From NCBI RefSeq assembly GCF_002803845.1, contig NZ_CP024985.1:124001-188000 (forward strand): a stretch of 64,000 nt of DNA, read 5' to 3'. This DNA comes from Streptomyces lavendulae subsp. lavendulae (GTDB lineage: Bacteria; Actinomycetota; Actinomycetes; Streptomycetales; Streptomycetaceae). The position numbers and the translations under genes were made by a program. Numbering within the stretch: the first letter of the stretch is position 1; the number at the start of each line of letters is the position of its first letter. The notes beneath the pieces are model-generated. The model was given only the letters and a program-made list of their open reading frames with translations. It ran no database searches and had not been told where the DNA came from. Shown here piece after piece: positions 26,069 through 35,013 of this stretch.

Positions 26069-26748
26069 TCCGGATCCTGATCGCCGACGACGAGCCCATG
26101 ATCCGCGCGGGTGTCCGCGCAGTCCTTGGCACCGATCCCGGCGTCACCGTCGTCGCCGAGGCGGCCGATGGCCACCAGGCGGTGGAACTCGTGCAGCGCC
26201 ACCGCCCGCAGGTGGCCGTTCTCGACATCCGGATGCCCGGAACCGGCGGCATCGAGGCCGCCGCCGAGATACGAAGGACCGTCCCCGAAACGGGGGTTGT
26301 GATGCTGACGACCTTTGGCGAGGACGAGTACATCCTGCGCGCCCTGAGTGAAGGCGCCACCGGCTTCCTGATCAAGTCCGGTGAGCCGGAGGAACTGATC
26401 GCCGGTGTCCGGGCAGTTGCCGACGGTGCCGCCTATCTGTCACCGAAGGTCACGGCCCGCGTCGTCGCGCATCTCGCCTCTGGCGGTGTGGGAGCCCAAG
26501 CCAACCGCCGTTCCGCGGCCCGCGCCCGCGTCGAGGCCCTGACCGGGCGGGAGCGGGAGGTGCTCGGCTTCCTCGGCAGCGGGTTCTCCAACGGGCAGAT
26601 CGCGCGCCGCCTGCGCCTGGCGGAGGGGACGGTGAAGGCCCACGTCAGCTCGATCCTCGCCCGCCTCGGCGTCGACAACCGGGCCGCGGCGGCGGTGGTC
26701 GCGCACGAGGCCGGCGTGGTCCCGGTGCCGTCCGACCGGCTGCCGTAG
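26065..26748 (+). CDS. LuxR/NarL-family response regulator
   Basis: 227 residues. The receiver domain has the acidic pair in IADDEP, the phosphoacceptor Asp in VAVLDIRMPG (near 55), the Thr in MLTTFGEDEY and the Lys in FLIKSG. A LuxR-type helix-turn-helix follows (LTGREREVLGFLGSGFSNGQIARRL...). The start ATG overlaps the kinase stop, so the pair is translationally coupled. The target is unknown. Its 3' half is overlapped on the other strand by the open frame of the PAP2 gene. Confidence 0.95.
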   Translation: MIRILIADDEPMIRAGVRAVLGTDPGVTVVAEAADGHQAVELVQRHRPQVAVLDIRMPGTGGIEAAAEIRRTVPETGVVMLTTFGEDEYILRALSEGATGFLIKSGEPEELIAGVRAVADGAAYLSPKVTARVVAHLASGGVGAQANRRSAARARVEALTGREREVLGFLGSGFSNGQIARRLRLAEGTVKAHVSSILARLGVDNRAAAAVVAHEAGVVPVPSDRLP

Positions 26749-27438
26749 GTGGACGGCTGACACCGCCCGCAGGGCAATCGGCCGTACGAGGAGCCACACC
26801 GTCATCACGGCCGTCGCGCCGAGCGCCGCGCCCGCCAGGACGTCGTGCGGATAGTGCACCCCGACCAGCACCCGCAACAGAGCGGCCGCCCCGGCCACCG
26901 GCAAGGCCAGAGCCGCCAGCCGTGGCCGTATCAGGACCACACCGACGGCCAGCGCGACGGCGAGGGTGGCGTGGTTGCTGGGGAACGACCAGTCGCCTGG
27001 CGCGGGACACTGCGCAAGGGCCGCGACCCCTGGCAGGGCCCGGCACGGACGTTCCTCGTCGACGAGGAGTTTGAGCGCCTCACTGACGGCATAGGCGACG
27101 ACGGTCCCGGCGGCGGCCACGGCCACCCCGGCCAGCACCGCCGCATCCCTGCGGCGCAGGGCGCGCCAGCCGACCCAGGCCAACAGCAGGCCCAGGAACA
27201 GCAAAGTGCCCTCACTCGCCCCTTCCAGGACGGTCTCAGCCCACGACGGCCCGTCCGCCACGCTCCCAGTCAGCGCCCGGTAGGCCCGCACCGAGAAACC
27301 CGCAGTGCCGTGCGCCGGCTCGTTCGTCCCCAGCACACCGCCGGGCGCCAGCCTGACCACGGCCGCTGCCCCTACCCCGGCCGACGCGACCGCCATCAAT
27401 AGCCGTCGGCCCCATCCATATCGCTTGATCGAATCCAT
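26440..27438 (-). CDS. PAP2-family membrane phosphatase
   Basis: 332 residues. Several membrane helices carry the three PAP2 motifs: KLLVDEERP (near 123), the PSNH core in FPSNHATLA (near 151) and a final HYPHD motif (near 193), with Arg before it in LLRVLVGVHYPHD. Such enzymes dephosphorylate lipid phosphates, for example undecaprenyl or phosphatidate phosphates. Recognisable sequence ends near residue 225. The last ~105 codons are antisense to the response regulator, so the gene has either lost its own stop or uses this long convergent overlap of 309 bp. Confidence 0.82.
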   Translation of the reverse strand: MDSIKRYGWGRRLLMAVASAGVGAAAVVRLAPGGVLGTNEPAHGTAGFSVRAYRALTGSVADGPSWAETVLEGASEGTLLFLGLLLAWVGWRALRRRDAAVLAGVAVAAAGTVVAYAVSEALKLLVDEERPCRALPGVAALAQCPAPGDWSFPSNHATLAVALAVGVVLIRPRLAALALPVAGAAALLRVLVGVHYPHDVLAGAALGATAVMTVWLLVRPIALRAVSAVHLRQPVGRHRDHAGLVRDHRRRGPVVDAEAGEDRADVGLHRPLRQAQAARDLPVGEPAAEEAEHLPLPPGQGLDAGAGRGTAVGLGSHTARGEMRDDAGRDLR

Positions 27439-27507
27439 GCTGCCGACGGTAGGAACACTGCAGGCGGGGCGCCCTGGCCGAATGGCAGCCCGGTACCCCG
27501 ACGATCG

Positions 27508-28113
27508 TCAGGGTTGACCGGTACAGGCTGAAGGGACGGGACTAGCCTCGGAGACCCATAGGCCCTCACGAGGACGTGATCGCCATGCGGCAGCGGCTGC
27601 CATGGGCGGTGGTTCGGCTGAGTAGCTCGCCTCCTCGCCCGTCGGAGGCGAGCCGTGTAGATGTCGGCAAGCTGCTGGCTGGAAACGCTGCCGTTCCATA
27701 CGACGAACGCGCCTCCGTCGAGAGGCGCCGCTCTGGCGGGTTCGCAGGCCCTGCTCTGGCCTCCCAACATCCCGGCGAGTTCTGCCCGGTCCAACGGTCA
27801 AGACCACAAACGATCTCAAGGTGACAAGAACGACGCACCTTCGGTGACAGCAATCCTGCTCACGCCGCCTTGGAGGGCGGGGCAGTTGTCGGGTGACAAG
27901 TTCCGTGCTCAGGCACACCCTCCGGCCGACGCCTCGCCACTCCACGAAGTCGGGGTCGGTGAGGTCCACGTCGTCGGCGTTCTCCAGCCCGGCGGCCGCG
28001 AAGAAGACCCGGATGTCGGCCGGTCGGTGCGCGACCCCGATGGCGACGCCGTCGTAGCGCACCCGGCGCCAGCCCTGCTCGTCGGGCGGGTAGACGATCA
28101 GCTTCGCGGACAT
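27508..28113 (-). CDS. Small conserved Streptomyces protein with abnormal C-terminal extension
   Basis: From ATG 28113 the first ~70 residues (MSAKLIVYPPDEQGWRRVRY, HRPADIRVFF, DVDLTDPDFVEWRG) resemble a short conserved Streptomyces family that normally ends soon after the EWRG segment. Here the frame continues 130 more residues that are Arg-rich and look like out-of-frame sequence. A frameshift or rearrangement near 27900 is likely. Function unknown. Confidence 0.5.
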   Translation of the reverse strand: MSAKLIVYPPDEQGWRRVRYDGVAIGVAHRPADIRVFFAAAGLENADDVDLTDPDFVEWRGVGRRVCLSTELVTRQLPRPPRRREQDCCHRRCVVLVTLRSFVVLTVGPGRTRRDVGRPEQGLRTRQSGASRRRRVRRMERQRFQPAACRHLHGSPPTGEEASYSAEPPPMAAAAAWRSRPREGLWVSEASPVPSACTGQP

Positions 28114-28348
28114 GCGCCCAGCCTGTTCCCGTCGCACCCCACCGGCACCCGGCCGCGCGCGAACGGGTGAGGTAGCAGAGCCTGGCCCCCTGCGGACAGC
28201 CCGCACCGGTGTCCTCGGCCCCGGAGTACGTTCGGATGTACGGGGTGCGGCCCTGGCCGCCGGGGCCGCGACCTGAGCCGGTTCCCCCGTGCGGGTGGAC
28301 CCGGGGCCGCCGGCGAACCGGTCCGGTCCCACCGCCGTCGCAGGGCTC

Positions 28349-28561
28349 ATGAAACCGAACGAGCAGCACATCGCGGAGCCCGGCCTGGTGGTCCTGAACA
28401 TCACCGGCGGGGACGAGGACACCGTCCGGGCCGTCATGGCCGCGCTGGAAGAGCGCTGGGCCACATCAGGCGTCGGCCCGGTGCGCCGGGATCCCGGCGA
28501 GCCCGGCGTCCGGGCCCGGATCTACGCCGACGTCCTGCGCCCGGGACGGGAAGCCCCATAG
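28349..28561 (+). CDS. DUF6207 family small protein
   Basis: 70 residues from ATG 28349: MKPNEQHIAEPGLVV, an acidic helix (DEDTVRAVMAALEERWAT) and RDPGEPGVRARIYADV match the small Streptomyces DUF6207 family of unknown function. The frame is open to 28289, but the family start is the internal ATG. A strong hairpin follows 9 bp after the stop. Confidence 0.75.
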   Translation: MKPNEQHIAEPGLVVLNITGGDEDTVRAVMAALEERWATSGVGPVRRDPGEPGVRARIYADVLRPGREAP

Positions 28562-28569
28562 CCACAGCC

Positions 28570-28603
28570 CCTGGGCAAGCCTCCTCGCGGGGGCTTGCCC
28601 AGG
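28570..28603. terminator. Bidirectional terminator hairpin / palindrome module 1
   Basis: A 12-bp perfect stem CCTGGGCAAGCC / GGCTTGCCCAGG with a 10-nt loop lies between two convergent genes. A second smaller hairpin CCTGGG-gcttg-CCCAGG follows at 28608-28624. Confidence 0.65.
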
Positions 28604-28627
28604 GTCGCCTGGGGCTTGCCCAGGTAC

Positions 28628-29110
28628 TCAGGCTTGCCCGGCCGCCGGAGCCCACAGGGGGTGTCCGCGGCCGGTGCCGTGGCAGTGGGAGCACAGTCCG
28701 CGGCCGGGCGTGCTGTGCGCGTCGATGGTGGTGACGGCGTCGCGCAGGAGCTGGGTGAGGCCGTGGACGTGGGCTGGGTGCAGCGTGAGTTCGTCACGGG
28801 TGCCCACCACGATCTCCAGCGTCTCCCCGGGAAGCGCACGGCGCTCGTCCGTTTCCAGGGCGGCAGGGATCAGATTCGCTACCAGGTTGTACAGGTCGGC
28901 CATGGTCTCTCCGCCGGCCAGCTCCACCCGAACCCTCCAGAGGAGGTCCGACCGTGTGAGAGACAGCAGCACGTCCGGCGTCAGATGGGGAAGGATGCGG
29001 TCGGGCGGTTCGGGGTGGGATGCGTGAAGGCGGGTGAGGGCGTGCCACATGTCGTCCGGATCGTGGCGCTGGAGTCCGTCCATGTCCTCTTGCAGCGTGT
29101 TTCGTGTCAT
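28628..29110 (-). CDS. Hypothetical protein with C-terminal CxxC motif
   Basis: 160 residues. No known family is recognised. The middle (VELAGGETMADLYNLVANLIPAAL) is helical and LEIVVGTRDELTLHPAHVHGL is well formed. The C-terminus has CSHCHGTGRGHP, which resembles a half zinc site of the DnaJ type. Codon use looks coding and the start ATG at 29110 follows a GGAG-like site. Neighbours are palindromic repeats and plasmid-like fragments. Confidence 0.55.
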   Translation of the reverse strand: MTRNTLQEDMDGLQRHDPDDMWHALTRLHASHPEPPDRILPHLTPDVLLSLTRSDLLWRVRVELAGGETMADLYNLVANLIPAALETDERRALPGETLEIVVGTRDELTLHPAHVHGLTQLLRDAVTTIDAHSTPGRGLCSHCHGTGRGHPLWAPAAGQA

Positions 29111-29214
29111 GGCTCCGGTCTACGGCCAGCGAGGGACGTCAGCCGGCTTCTAGCCGCCGCGTCCCGGGCGGTGGCGCCACGACCTCGGGAGCCGTCCCGT
29201 CACGTGGTCCGGAC

Positions 29215-29250
29215 GCTGGGCAAGCCCTCCGTGGCGAGGGCTTGCCCAGC
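29215..29250. repeat. Perfect 15-bp hairpin, palindrome module 2
   Basis: GCTGGGCAAGCCCTC (29215-29229) pairs fully with GAGGGCTTGCCCAGC (29236-29250) around a 6-nt loop. It shares the GGGCAAGCC core with modules at 28570, 29393 and 30192. Confidence 0.8.
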
Positions 29251-29327
29251 GGAAGCCGTGACCGATCGGCGGCCCGGGCGTGACCGCAACTCCAACCCGA
29301 GGCGGTGACCGCTCATCGGTCACCGTC

Positions 29328-29470
29328 ATCAGCCGGGGCCTCACCGGAAGCCCTGGGATGCCCGTGACCGAATCCGGCTAGCGGGCCGAGGTGGGCAAGC
29401 CGGTGCTCGGGGGTGGATTGCCCAGGCTCCCCTTGGGCTTGCCCGGCGCCGGTCAGCGGCCGACGGCTTC
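29328..29470. repeat. Diverged direct repeat, copy 1, with palindrome module 3
   Basis: About 140 bp resembling 30122-30270: both contain CTCACCGG, CCGTGACCGA, CGAGGTGGGCAAGCCGGTG, CTCCCCTTGGGCTTGCCC and GGTCAGC in the same order. The core palindrome is GGGCAAGCC (29393-29401) with GGCTTGCCC (29436-29444). Confidence 0.7.
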
Positions 29471-29725
29471 GGGGTAGCGGGCGCGGCGCTCGTGCGGGTC
29501 GTCGACGCCGATCTCGTACCAGAGCTCGCCGCGCTGGAGCCGGGGCAGGGTGTTGGCCCACACCGCGATGGTGATGCCCTGCACGGCGGCGGTGAGCGCT
29601 TGGAGGCAGTTGTCGAGGAGGTGTTCGGCCTTGCCTGCCAGGACGACGTGCAGCCGGGGGAAGGTGGTGGAGCGGGTGTAGCGGTGGCGCTGCCAGAACG
29701 GTCGACCGGCGACGAGGGGCACCCG
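29453..29725 (-). pseudogene. C-terminal fragment, possibly replication-relaxation type
   Basis: About 90 codons with coherent protein sequence: PFWQRHRYTRSTTFPRLHVV, a helical LLDNCLQALTAAVQG, and GELWYEIGVDDPHERRARYPE before a TGA at 29453. The HRYTRSTTFPR segment recalls the C-terminal region of Streptomyces replication-relaxation proteins, but the match is from memory and weak. Upstream of 29725 coding quality is lost and an ankyrin-like fragment begins on the other strand, so this is a truncated 3' end at a rearrangement joint. Confidence 0.4.
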
Positions 29726-30013
29726 CAAACAGTAGACCTGTTGCTGGACCGTGGGGTGGACATCAACGCGGTGATGAAGCACAAGACCGCCCTGGACTGG
29801 GCGGTCGGGTTCGGGCAGGAAGAGATGGTGCACCGCCTGCTCGGCCGCAGTGCCATCCCCTCGGCCGCGACCCTGGCCGCCGCGCGTGAGTATCTCGTAC
29901 GTCATCCGGAGTGTCGGCGGAAGACCGAACGCATCGCCGTCGCCCTCCTTGCTGTAGATGTCGTGCCGGGCACGGACCAGGAGCCCGGGACGGGCGCCGG
30001 GAATCTGGCGTAG
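29726..30013 (+). pseudogene. Ankyrin-repeat protein fragment
   Basis: From about 29726 the rightward frame reads VDLLLDRGVDINAVMKHKTALDWAV and EEMVHRLLGR, a clear ankyrin repeat. It is followed by helical SAATLAAAREYLVRHPECRRK to a TAG at 30013. No start codon in ankyrin sequence precedes it; the upstream part of the frame is antisense to the neighbouring fragment. It is a 3' fragment joined back-to-back with the leftward fragment ending near 29725. Confidence 0.6.
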
Positions 30014-30121
30014 CGATCGCCCAGGGGGCACCAACCCGGCCCAACTTCGCTGTCACAGAACCACCGGTCGTCCGACTTCAGTGGCAAACGAGCCAGCTTC
30101 GATGGCACGGGACAACCCCGT

Positions 30122-30270
30122 CATAGGTCAGCCGCGACCTCACCGGGAAGCCAGGAGTGGGCCGTGACCGACTCCGCCGGCCGACCGAGGTGGGCAAGCC
30201 GGTGGTCGGGGGCGGTTGCCCAGACTCCCCTTGGGCTTGCCCAGCGTGCGTTGTGGTCAGCTGCGACGGC
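30122..30270. repeat. Diverged direct repeat, copy 2, with palindrome module 4
   Basis: Second copy of the repeat at 29328-29470. Its palindrome pairs GGGCAAGCC (30192-30200) with GGCTTGCCC (30234-30242). The interval 30014-30411 otherwise holds no gene that I can support. Confidence 0.7.
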
Positions 30271-30411
30271 GGAAGAAGCCGCGGTCGGGCCTGCCGGGCT
30301 CCCGAACCTCCTCCGGGGTCCACTTTGGTTGCGATTGGGCGTCTGCTGGGTTGTCACCCACTCCTGCTGGAATCATGGACATGACTAATCATTCTCCGGG
30401 GGGCACGTGCA

Positions 30412-32022
30412 ATGAGCGGTTTAGAGGACCTCGCGTCCGGGGCGGTTGATCTGATGGCCGCTGCTTCCACGGCTGCTGCGACGGGCATGGGCAGCACGGC
30501 TGCGACTGCGGTCGCGGACATCGTCCGAAGCCGGCTCAGAGGAGCCGGGCATGACGCGACTGTGGCGCAGTTCGACGCGGCTCCTCAGGAGCCCGGGTCC
30601 CAGACCGCCCTCCGCTGCGCTCTCATGGCTATCCTCACGGCTGATCAGGCCTTGATCGTGCAGCTCACCGATGCCCTTTCGGCAGCGGCCGAGGCAACCG
30701 ACACGGTTCCCCCGCCACCGGTGTACGTCGCCTCCGGTGGAGGAGTCACCGTGCAGGGGACGGGCAACAGGCTTCGGGGCGACTTCGCCGGCCGGGACCA
30801 GATCATCCACAACATCCGCCACGGCGACGCCAGGACCCTCGTGGTCCTGGCCGTGGTCGCCATCGTTCTCGCCTTCGCCGTGTACGGCGGCGTCCAGGCC
30901 GTCGGAGGCCTGAATTCCGGTGGGGCGAGCGGACAACCCGGAATCGGTGCGTCTCCCAGGGGTGCGACCGACCGGCAGGGCGGGACCGGCACATCGCCAT
31001 CGGCTCCGAAGAACACCGTGCTGTGGACGGTCCCCAAGAGGCCGTGGCCCTTCTCCCCGCCCGTGGTCAGTGGCGGCAGGGTCTACTACCTCGTCTCCAA
31101 CGAACCTGCTGGCATCGAACTCATGGTCGTCGACGCCTCAACAGGCGCGGTGGTGCCCGAGTTCACCGCGAGACTCGACCCCAACTCCCTACCCGGGCCC
31201 CTGACGGTCGCCGACGGGCGCTTCTACCTCGTCGACGACAACGGCGTTCTGTACGCCGGCGACGACAAGCGGATTCTGTGGAGATACTCCACAGGCGCCA
31301 AGATCCTGAGCCCCCCGAAGCCGACGGTCGCCGACGGCACGGTCTACTTCGGTGGAAGTGGAGTGAGCCACGAACTGCACGCAGTGGACGCCACCGCCGG
31401 AACGGAACGCTGGACGTTCACCGCGAAGTCACGCATCTCCACGGCGCCGGCCGTCAGCGGCGGAGTGGTCTATGCCGGAACCGACGACGGTGACCTCTAC
31501 GCGCTGGACGCCGTGACCGGAAAGCCTCTGTGGACGTTCCCAGGAGGCGAAGGCTTCTTTCACGGCGCTCCCGTCGTAGCCGAGGACACGGTCTACATCG
31601 CTGGGGACAAGGGGACCATGTTCGCGGTGGACAAGACACGTGGCACGAAGGTCTGGACGTTCCACGCTGAGGGCGACGCAGAAGGTCTCTCAAGGTATCC
31701 CTTGATCTTCGGCAACACGGTCTACTTCGGTGGCGACAACAAAGTGTTCTATGCCCTCGCCGCGGACACCGGGACCAAACGCTGGTCGGTGACGACCGGC
31801 GGATCCCTTGCCCGGTCACCCGTCCTCGCTGACGGCATCGTCTACTTCGGCATGTGGTTCGGCAAGCTGTACGCCTTCGACGCGGTCACCGGCAAGGAAG
31901 TCTGGTCCCACACAACCGAGGGCGAGTTGCCGCAGGACCCCGCGATCGGCGAGGGCACCATCATCATCGCCACACGGAATGAGAACAAAACCGAGGGACA
32001 CCTGTACGCCCTGCGCCGCTGA
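30412..32022 (+). CDS. Membrane-anchored PQQ-type beta-propeller protein
   Basis: 536 residues. Residues 1-95 are a helical domain (AAATGMGSTAATAVADIV and a Leu/Ala-rich helix). Residues ~107-138 are a Gly-rich VTVQGTGNRLRGDFAGRDQI segment similar to linkers seen in actinobacterial signalling and conflict proteins (from memory). A membrane helix lies near 141-162 (TLVVLAVVAIVLAFAVYGGV). After a Ser/Gly linker come about eight PQQ/propeller blades (VYYLV, LYALDAVTGKPLWTF, VYFGG repeated) to the end. The N-terminus should be cytosolic and the propeller outside. No catalytic residue is evident; a binding or sensing role is likely. It stands alone, with plasmid-like genes on both sides. Confidence 0.85.
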   Translation: MSGLEDLASGAVDLMAAASTAAATGMGSTAATAVADIVRSRLRGAGHDATVAQFDAAPQEPGSQTALRCALMAILTADQALIVQLTDALSAAAEATDTVPPPPVYVASGGGVTVQGTGNRLRGDFAGRDQIIHNIRHGDARTLVVLAVVAIVLAFAVYGGVQAVGGLNSGGASGQPGIGASPRGATDRQGGTGTSPSAPKNTVLWTVPKRPWPFSPPVVSGGRVYYLVSNEPAGIELMVVDASTGAVVPEFTARLDPNSLPGPLTVADGRFYLVDDNGVLYAGDDKRILWRYSTGAKILSPPKPTVADGTVYFGGSGVSHELHAVDATAGTERWTFTAKSRISTAPAVSGGVVYAGTDDGDLYALDAVTGKPLWTFPGGEGFFHGAPVVAEDTVYIAGDKGTMFAVDKTRGTKVWTFHAEGDAEGLSRYPLIFGNTVYFGGDNKVFYALAADTGTKRWSVTTGGSLARSPVLADGIVYFGMWFGKLYAFDAVTGKEVWSHTTEGELPQDPAIGEGTIIIATRNENKTEGHLYALRR

Positions 32023-32216
32023 AACTGCGGAACCGGCAGACCCTGCGCCGCAGTCGCCTCTCGTGGTCGACGGTCGCGATACGTCCGGCCGGGAACGGAT
32101 CAGGTCCACGGTGCGCTTGTCCGCGTCCGAGGGCAGCGCCCGGCCCCACCCGGCACAGCTTGTGCACCAGGTCGAACATCGTGCGGTCCAGTCGATGGAC
32201 GATGCCCCCGGCATCG

Positions 32217-32543
32217 TCACCACAGCCAGGCGTTCGAGTGCCGCATCCGGGACAGGGCGCGGGCGTCGCGGCGGCCGGCGGCGCTGCCGATGCGGTTCTG
32301 TCGGGGCCGGGGCCGGCGCGCCTGGGCACCGTAGAACCGTCGGACACCGGCCGCCTTGAGCCGCTTGCGCTGCTTGGCCAGCTCCTCCTTCTTCGCCTTG
32401 ATGGACTTCGGTTTCCGGGGCCGCTTCCAGATCGGCTGCCAGGCTGGCGGCGGCGCGTACGCCTCGGCGCGCTTCTGGGCGGCCTCCTTCAGCCGGGCAG
32501 CGACGGCTTCGATCCTCGGGTCCGCAGGCGGCGTGGTGGTCAT
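32217..32543 (-). CDS. Small basic hypothetical protein downstream of relaxase
   Basis: 108 residues, strongly basic, with KAKKEELAKQRKRLKAAGVRR as a helical charged stretch near 46-66. Its ATG overlaps the stop of the preceding relaxase frame (ATGA, 32540-32543), so they formed a coupled transfer operon. The last ~20 residues look less conserved. No known domain is recognised. Confidence 0.55.
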   Translation of the reverse strand: MTTTPPADPRIEAVAARLKEAAQKRAEAYAPPPAWQPIWKRPRKPKSIKAKKEELAKQRKRLKAAGVRRFYGAQARRPRPRQNRIGSAAGRRDARALSRMRHSNAWLW

Positions 32544-33651
32544 GCGACTCCTCCGGTGGGTGGTGTCCGGCCCGGCGCGGGCTGGACAGGCTGCTGGGGG
32601 CGCGGCGGCGGGGCCGTCGCCGGGGCGGGCTGTGGTGCAGGGCGGCGGGCGGCGGCTCGCTCCCGGATCCCGGCCTGGAGCCGGGCGGTCATCTCGGCGG
32701 CGGCCTCCAGCGTCCGGCTGGTCTGCTCCACCGCGACGAGGTCCGTCATCGGCTCCAGGTCCCGGCTATCCCTTCGCCCCGGGCGCAAGCTCGGGCGAGG
32801 GCTCGGAGTGGTCGGCACGGTGACGGTGCGCGGCCGGGGCCGGGAATTCAGGCGGTCCGCGCGGCGTAGCGCGTGGACGCGGGCGGTCAGCGCCCCGGCG
32901 GCGAGACGGGCCCGCTCGTACGGGGCGGCGGACCGCTTGCGGGTCAGCGCGCGGAGCACGGCCTGGTCCTCGGTGTCGTGCGGGTACAGGGCGCGCAGGT
33001 CAGCGGTCAGCATCCGCCGGCTGGCCGGGCGGGTGTAGCCGTCGATGGCCGCCTGGACTATCTCCTCGTCCAGGCCGGACCGGTGAGGTCGGCCTCGCAA
33101 GACGTAGGCCAGGTGACGGCGGGCTTCGGCGAGGAGGTGGTGGTGCTTGAAGGCGCCGCGCATCACGTACACCACGGCGGCGACGTTGACCGCCGCCAGC
33201 GCGACGTCGACGACCGGGCGCACCCGCGCCCATATCGCCGCGGCCGCTGCTCGGGCGCGCTCCGCCAGCCCGGCGACGACGTCGGCTCCGTACGCCCGGC
33301 TCGCCGACTCCCGCCAGGCGGCGCGCAGCTGAGAGAGCGAGCGCAGTTCCTTGCGCTTGGGTGAGCGGGTCTGGTCGGCGGCCTGGCAGGCCAGCGCGTA
33401 GGCGGCTGCTCCCCCGGCGCATGCCCCTGCTGCTCCTCGTACTCGGCCGTGAGGAATGGCAGCGCGTCCTCGATCTGCTGGCGGCGGGTCGACTGCCAGC
33501 CGATGAGCCGCTGGTCGATCCCGACGATCTCCATGACCGGGCGGCGGTCGGGCGTCACCTCGCGCGGCTCCCACGCCCACCCGAGCCGGGCGGACACCTC
33601 CTCCATGAAGTACAGGGTGTAGAGGGTGTCGGCTTGTGCACGCTCGGTCAT
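32540..33651 (-). pseudogene. MobF-type relaxase, C-terminal part, frameshifted
   Basis: From ATG 33651 the frame reads MEEVSARLGWAWEPREVTP, PVMEIVGIDQRLIGWQSTRR and LTAEYEEQQGHAPGE, typical of Streptomyces TrwC/TraI relaxases. A one-base loss near 33411 then moves the protein to a second frame: AAYALACQAADQTRSPKRKEL, RARVRPVVDVALAAVNVAAVV and HLLAEARRHLAYVLRG, to a stop at 32540. The N-terminal catalytic Tyr and HUH motifs are absent, so the gene is truncated as well as frameshifted. It once nicked plasmid DNA for conjugation. Confidence 0.75.
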
Positions 33652-33677
33652 TGACCGGGTAGCTGTACGGTCCGCGG

Positions 33678-33923
33678 ATGTTGAGACAAGGGGCCTGGTC
33701 AGTCCACTACAGCTCGCGGGATCTGCCGCAGCCTGAGCCGCAGCCCTGGCACCTGCAGCTTTCCCCGGATGACTGGGAGTTGCGGCTCGATGACCTGGGC
33801 ATTCCTGACGGCACGCCGTACCTGTTGTCGCCGTGTTTCGTCTACGACACGGATCTGAACTCGTACTTCCATCAGGTGAATCTGATGGAGGGCCCGCTCT
33901 TGCCGGTCTACCTAGCCAGATAA
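33678..33923 (+). pseudogene. N-terminal fragment of a tyrosine-type recombinase/integrase (tentative)
   Basis: 81 codons: WSVHYSSRDLPQPEPQPWHL and a segment DGTPYLLSPCFVYDTDLNSYF resemble the N-terminal region of Streptomyces integrases that read GTP(F/Y)LLSP.F.YD..LN.FF (from memory). The rest, including the catalytic domain, is missing after about residue 70. The start is divergent from the relaxase remnant by 26 bp. Confidence 0.4.
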
Positions 33924-34238
33924 CCCGCACGCAGTCGTTGACATCTACTCTGCGCACCGCAGACGGCACCTCCGCGCTTCCACTGACACCCACGCTGCGC
34001 CTACCAGCAGAGCCACATGTTGCGACGCCATCAGTGCAGATGGGGACCTGTTTCCCGCCCCACTGTCGGGCGACACGAGAAGGTCAGTGGTCGGCGACAT
34101 GGCGTGTGTCAGTGCTGTGCCGCTTCTGGATCTTCGTGCTGTCGCGAATGTGGTGCCGACCGTCCCCGCATGGCCCCTGCGGTGAGGGCGGGGCCGTATC
34201 CGCGCCCACGGCTGACAACCACGCTGGTAGTTACGCGA
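33924..34238. other. Intergenic, no feature seen
   Basis: 315 bp with no credible coding frame, no strong hairpin and no recognisable site. It probably derives from deleted integrase and transfer genes. Confidence 0.5.
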
Positions 34239-34772
34239 TTACGAGCCAGGAGCCCGCTCATGCCTACGCCGTAGCCACGGAATCCGAATGCGTCGGCCCC
34301 ACAGCAGTGGCTCTCCACCCGGCCGAGCGAGAACGCCACCGCGTCCTGGAGTTCCGCAAAACCACAACGTGGCGCTGTTCCCTACGAGGTGCCAGCGGAG
34401 GTTGAGAGCCACTACGGACTGCACGAAGACCAACCCGGAGTCAGATGGTCGGAGCTGCACCACTGGGCCTCCCATACCTGGCGCCAGGACGGTGACCGGG
34501 TACGACTGCCACGGCCAACGGCGCAGCCTGTAGCGCATGCGTACTGCGTTGAACACCCAGCACGCCCCGAACAGCAGCGCGCTGAGGCTCACGACCCAGA
34601 GACCGGCAATGACGGAGCCAACCCATTTCGCGCCCGCTTCGTCAGCGGTGATCCCGATCCACGGGCTAACGACGGTCCCGACCGCACCACCGCCCAGCCA
34701 AAGCCACGCAAAGCACCAGTACCGCTTAAAGCTCGTCCGCGTCTCCTCGTGCTTCCAGGCAACCGTCTCCAT
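34239..34772 (-). CDS. Putative two-helix membrane protein
   Basis: 177 residues from ATG 34772. Two membrane helices: YWCFAWLWLGGGAVGTVVSP (near 16-35) and VGSVIAGLWVVSLSALLFGA (near 48-67). They are followed by a cytosolic region (PWQSYPVTVLAPGMGGPVVQL and a basic C-terminus with RRIRIPWLRRRHER). No family is recognised. The open frame extends to 34868, but the GGGGAG-like site before 34772 and the protein character favour the shorter form. Confidence 0.6.
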   Translation of the reverse strand: METVAWKHEETRTSFKRYWCFAWLWLGGGAVGTVVSPWIGITADEAGAKWVGSVIAGLWVVSLSALLFGACWVFNAVRMRYRLRRWPWQSYPVTVLAPGMGGPVVQLRPSDSGLVFVQSVVALNLRWHLVGNSATLWFCGTPGRGGVLARPGGEPLLWGRRIRIPWLRRRHERAPGS

Positions 34773-35013
34773 GCGGACTCCCCGGTCCCCCGAACTCGAT
34801 GCCCTGTGCCGTCTGCTGCCCATTCCGTCCCCGGTCAGTGTGGCCCCGCCGCGGATCACTCGTACCACCTCAACGCAAACCGCGCAGGCGAACGATTCTG
34901 GTGACCATCGTCAAACTACACCGCGACGCGGGACATGATTTCTGGCAGGTGCATACAAGGTTGGCCAGAGGCTTCGTGAACACCCCGGCCATAGGGAAGG
35001 CAGGCTCTGCGTG

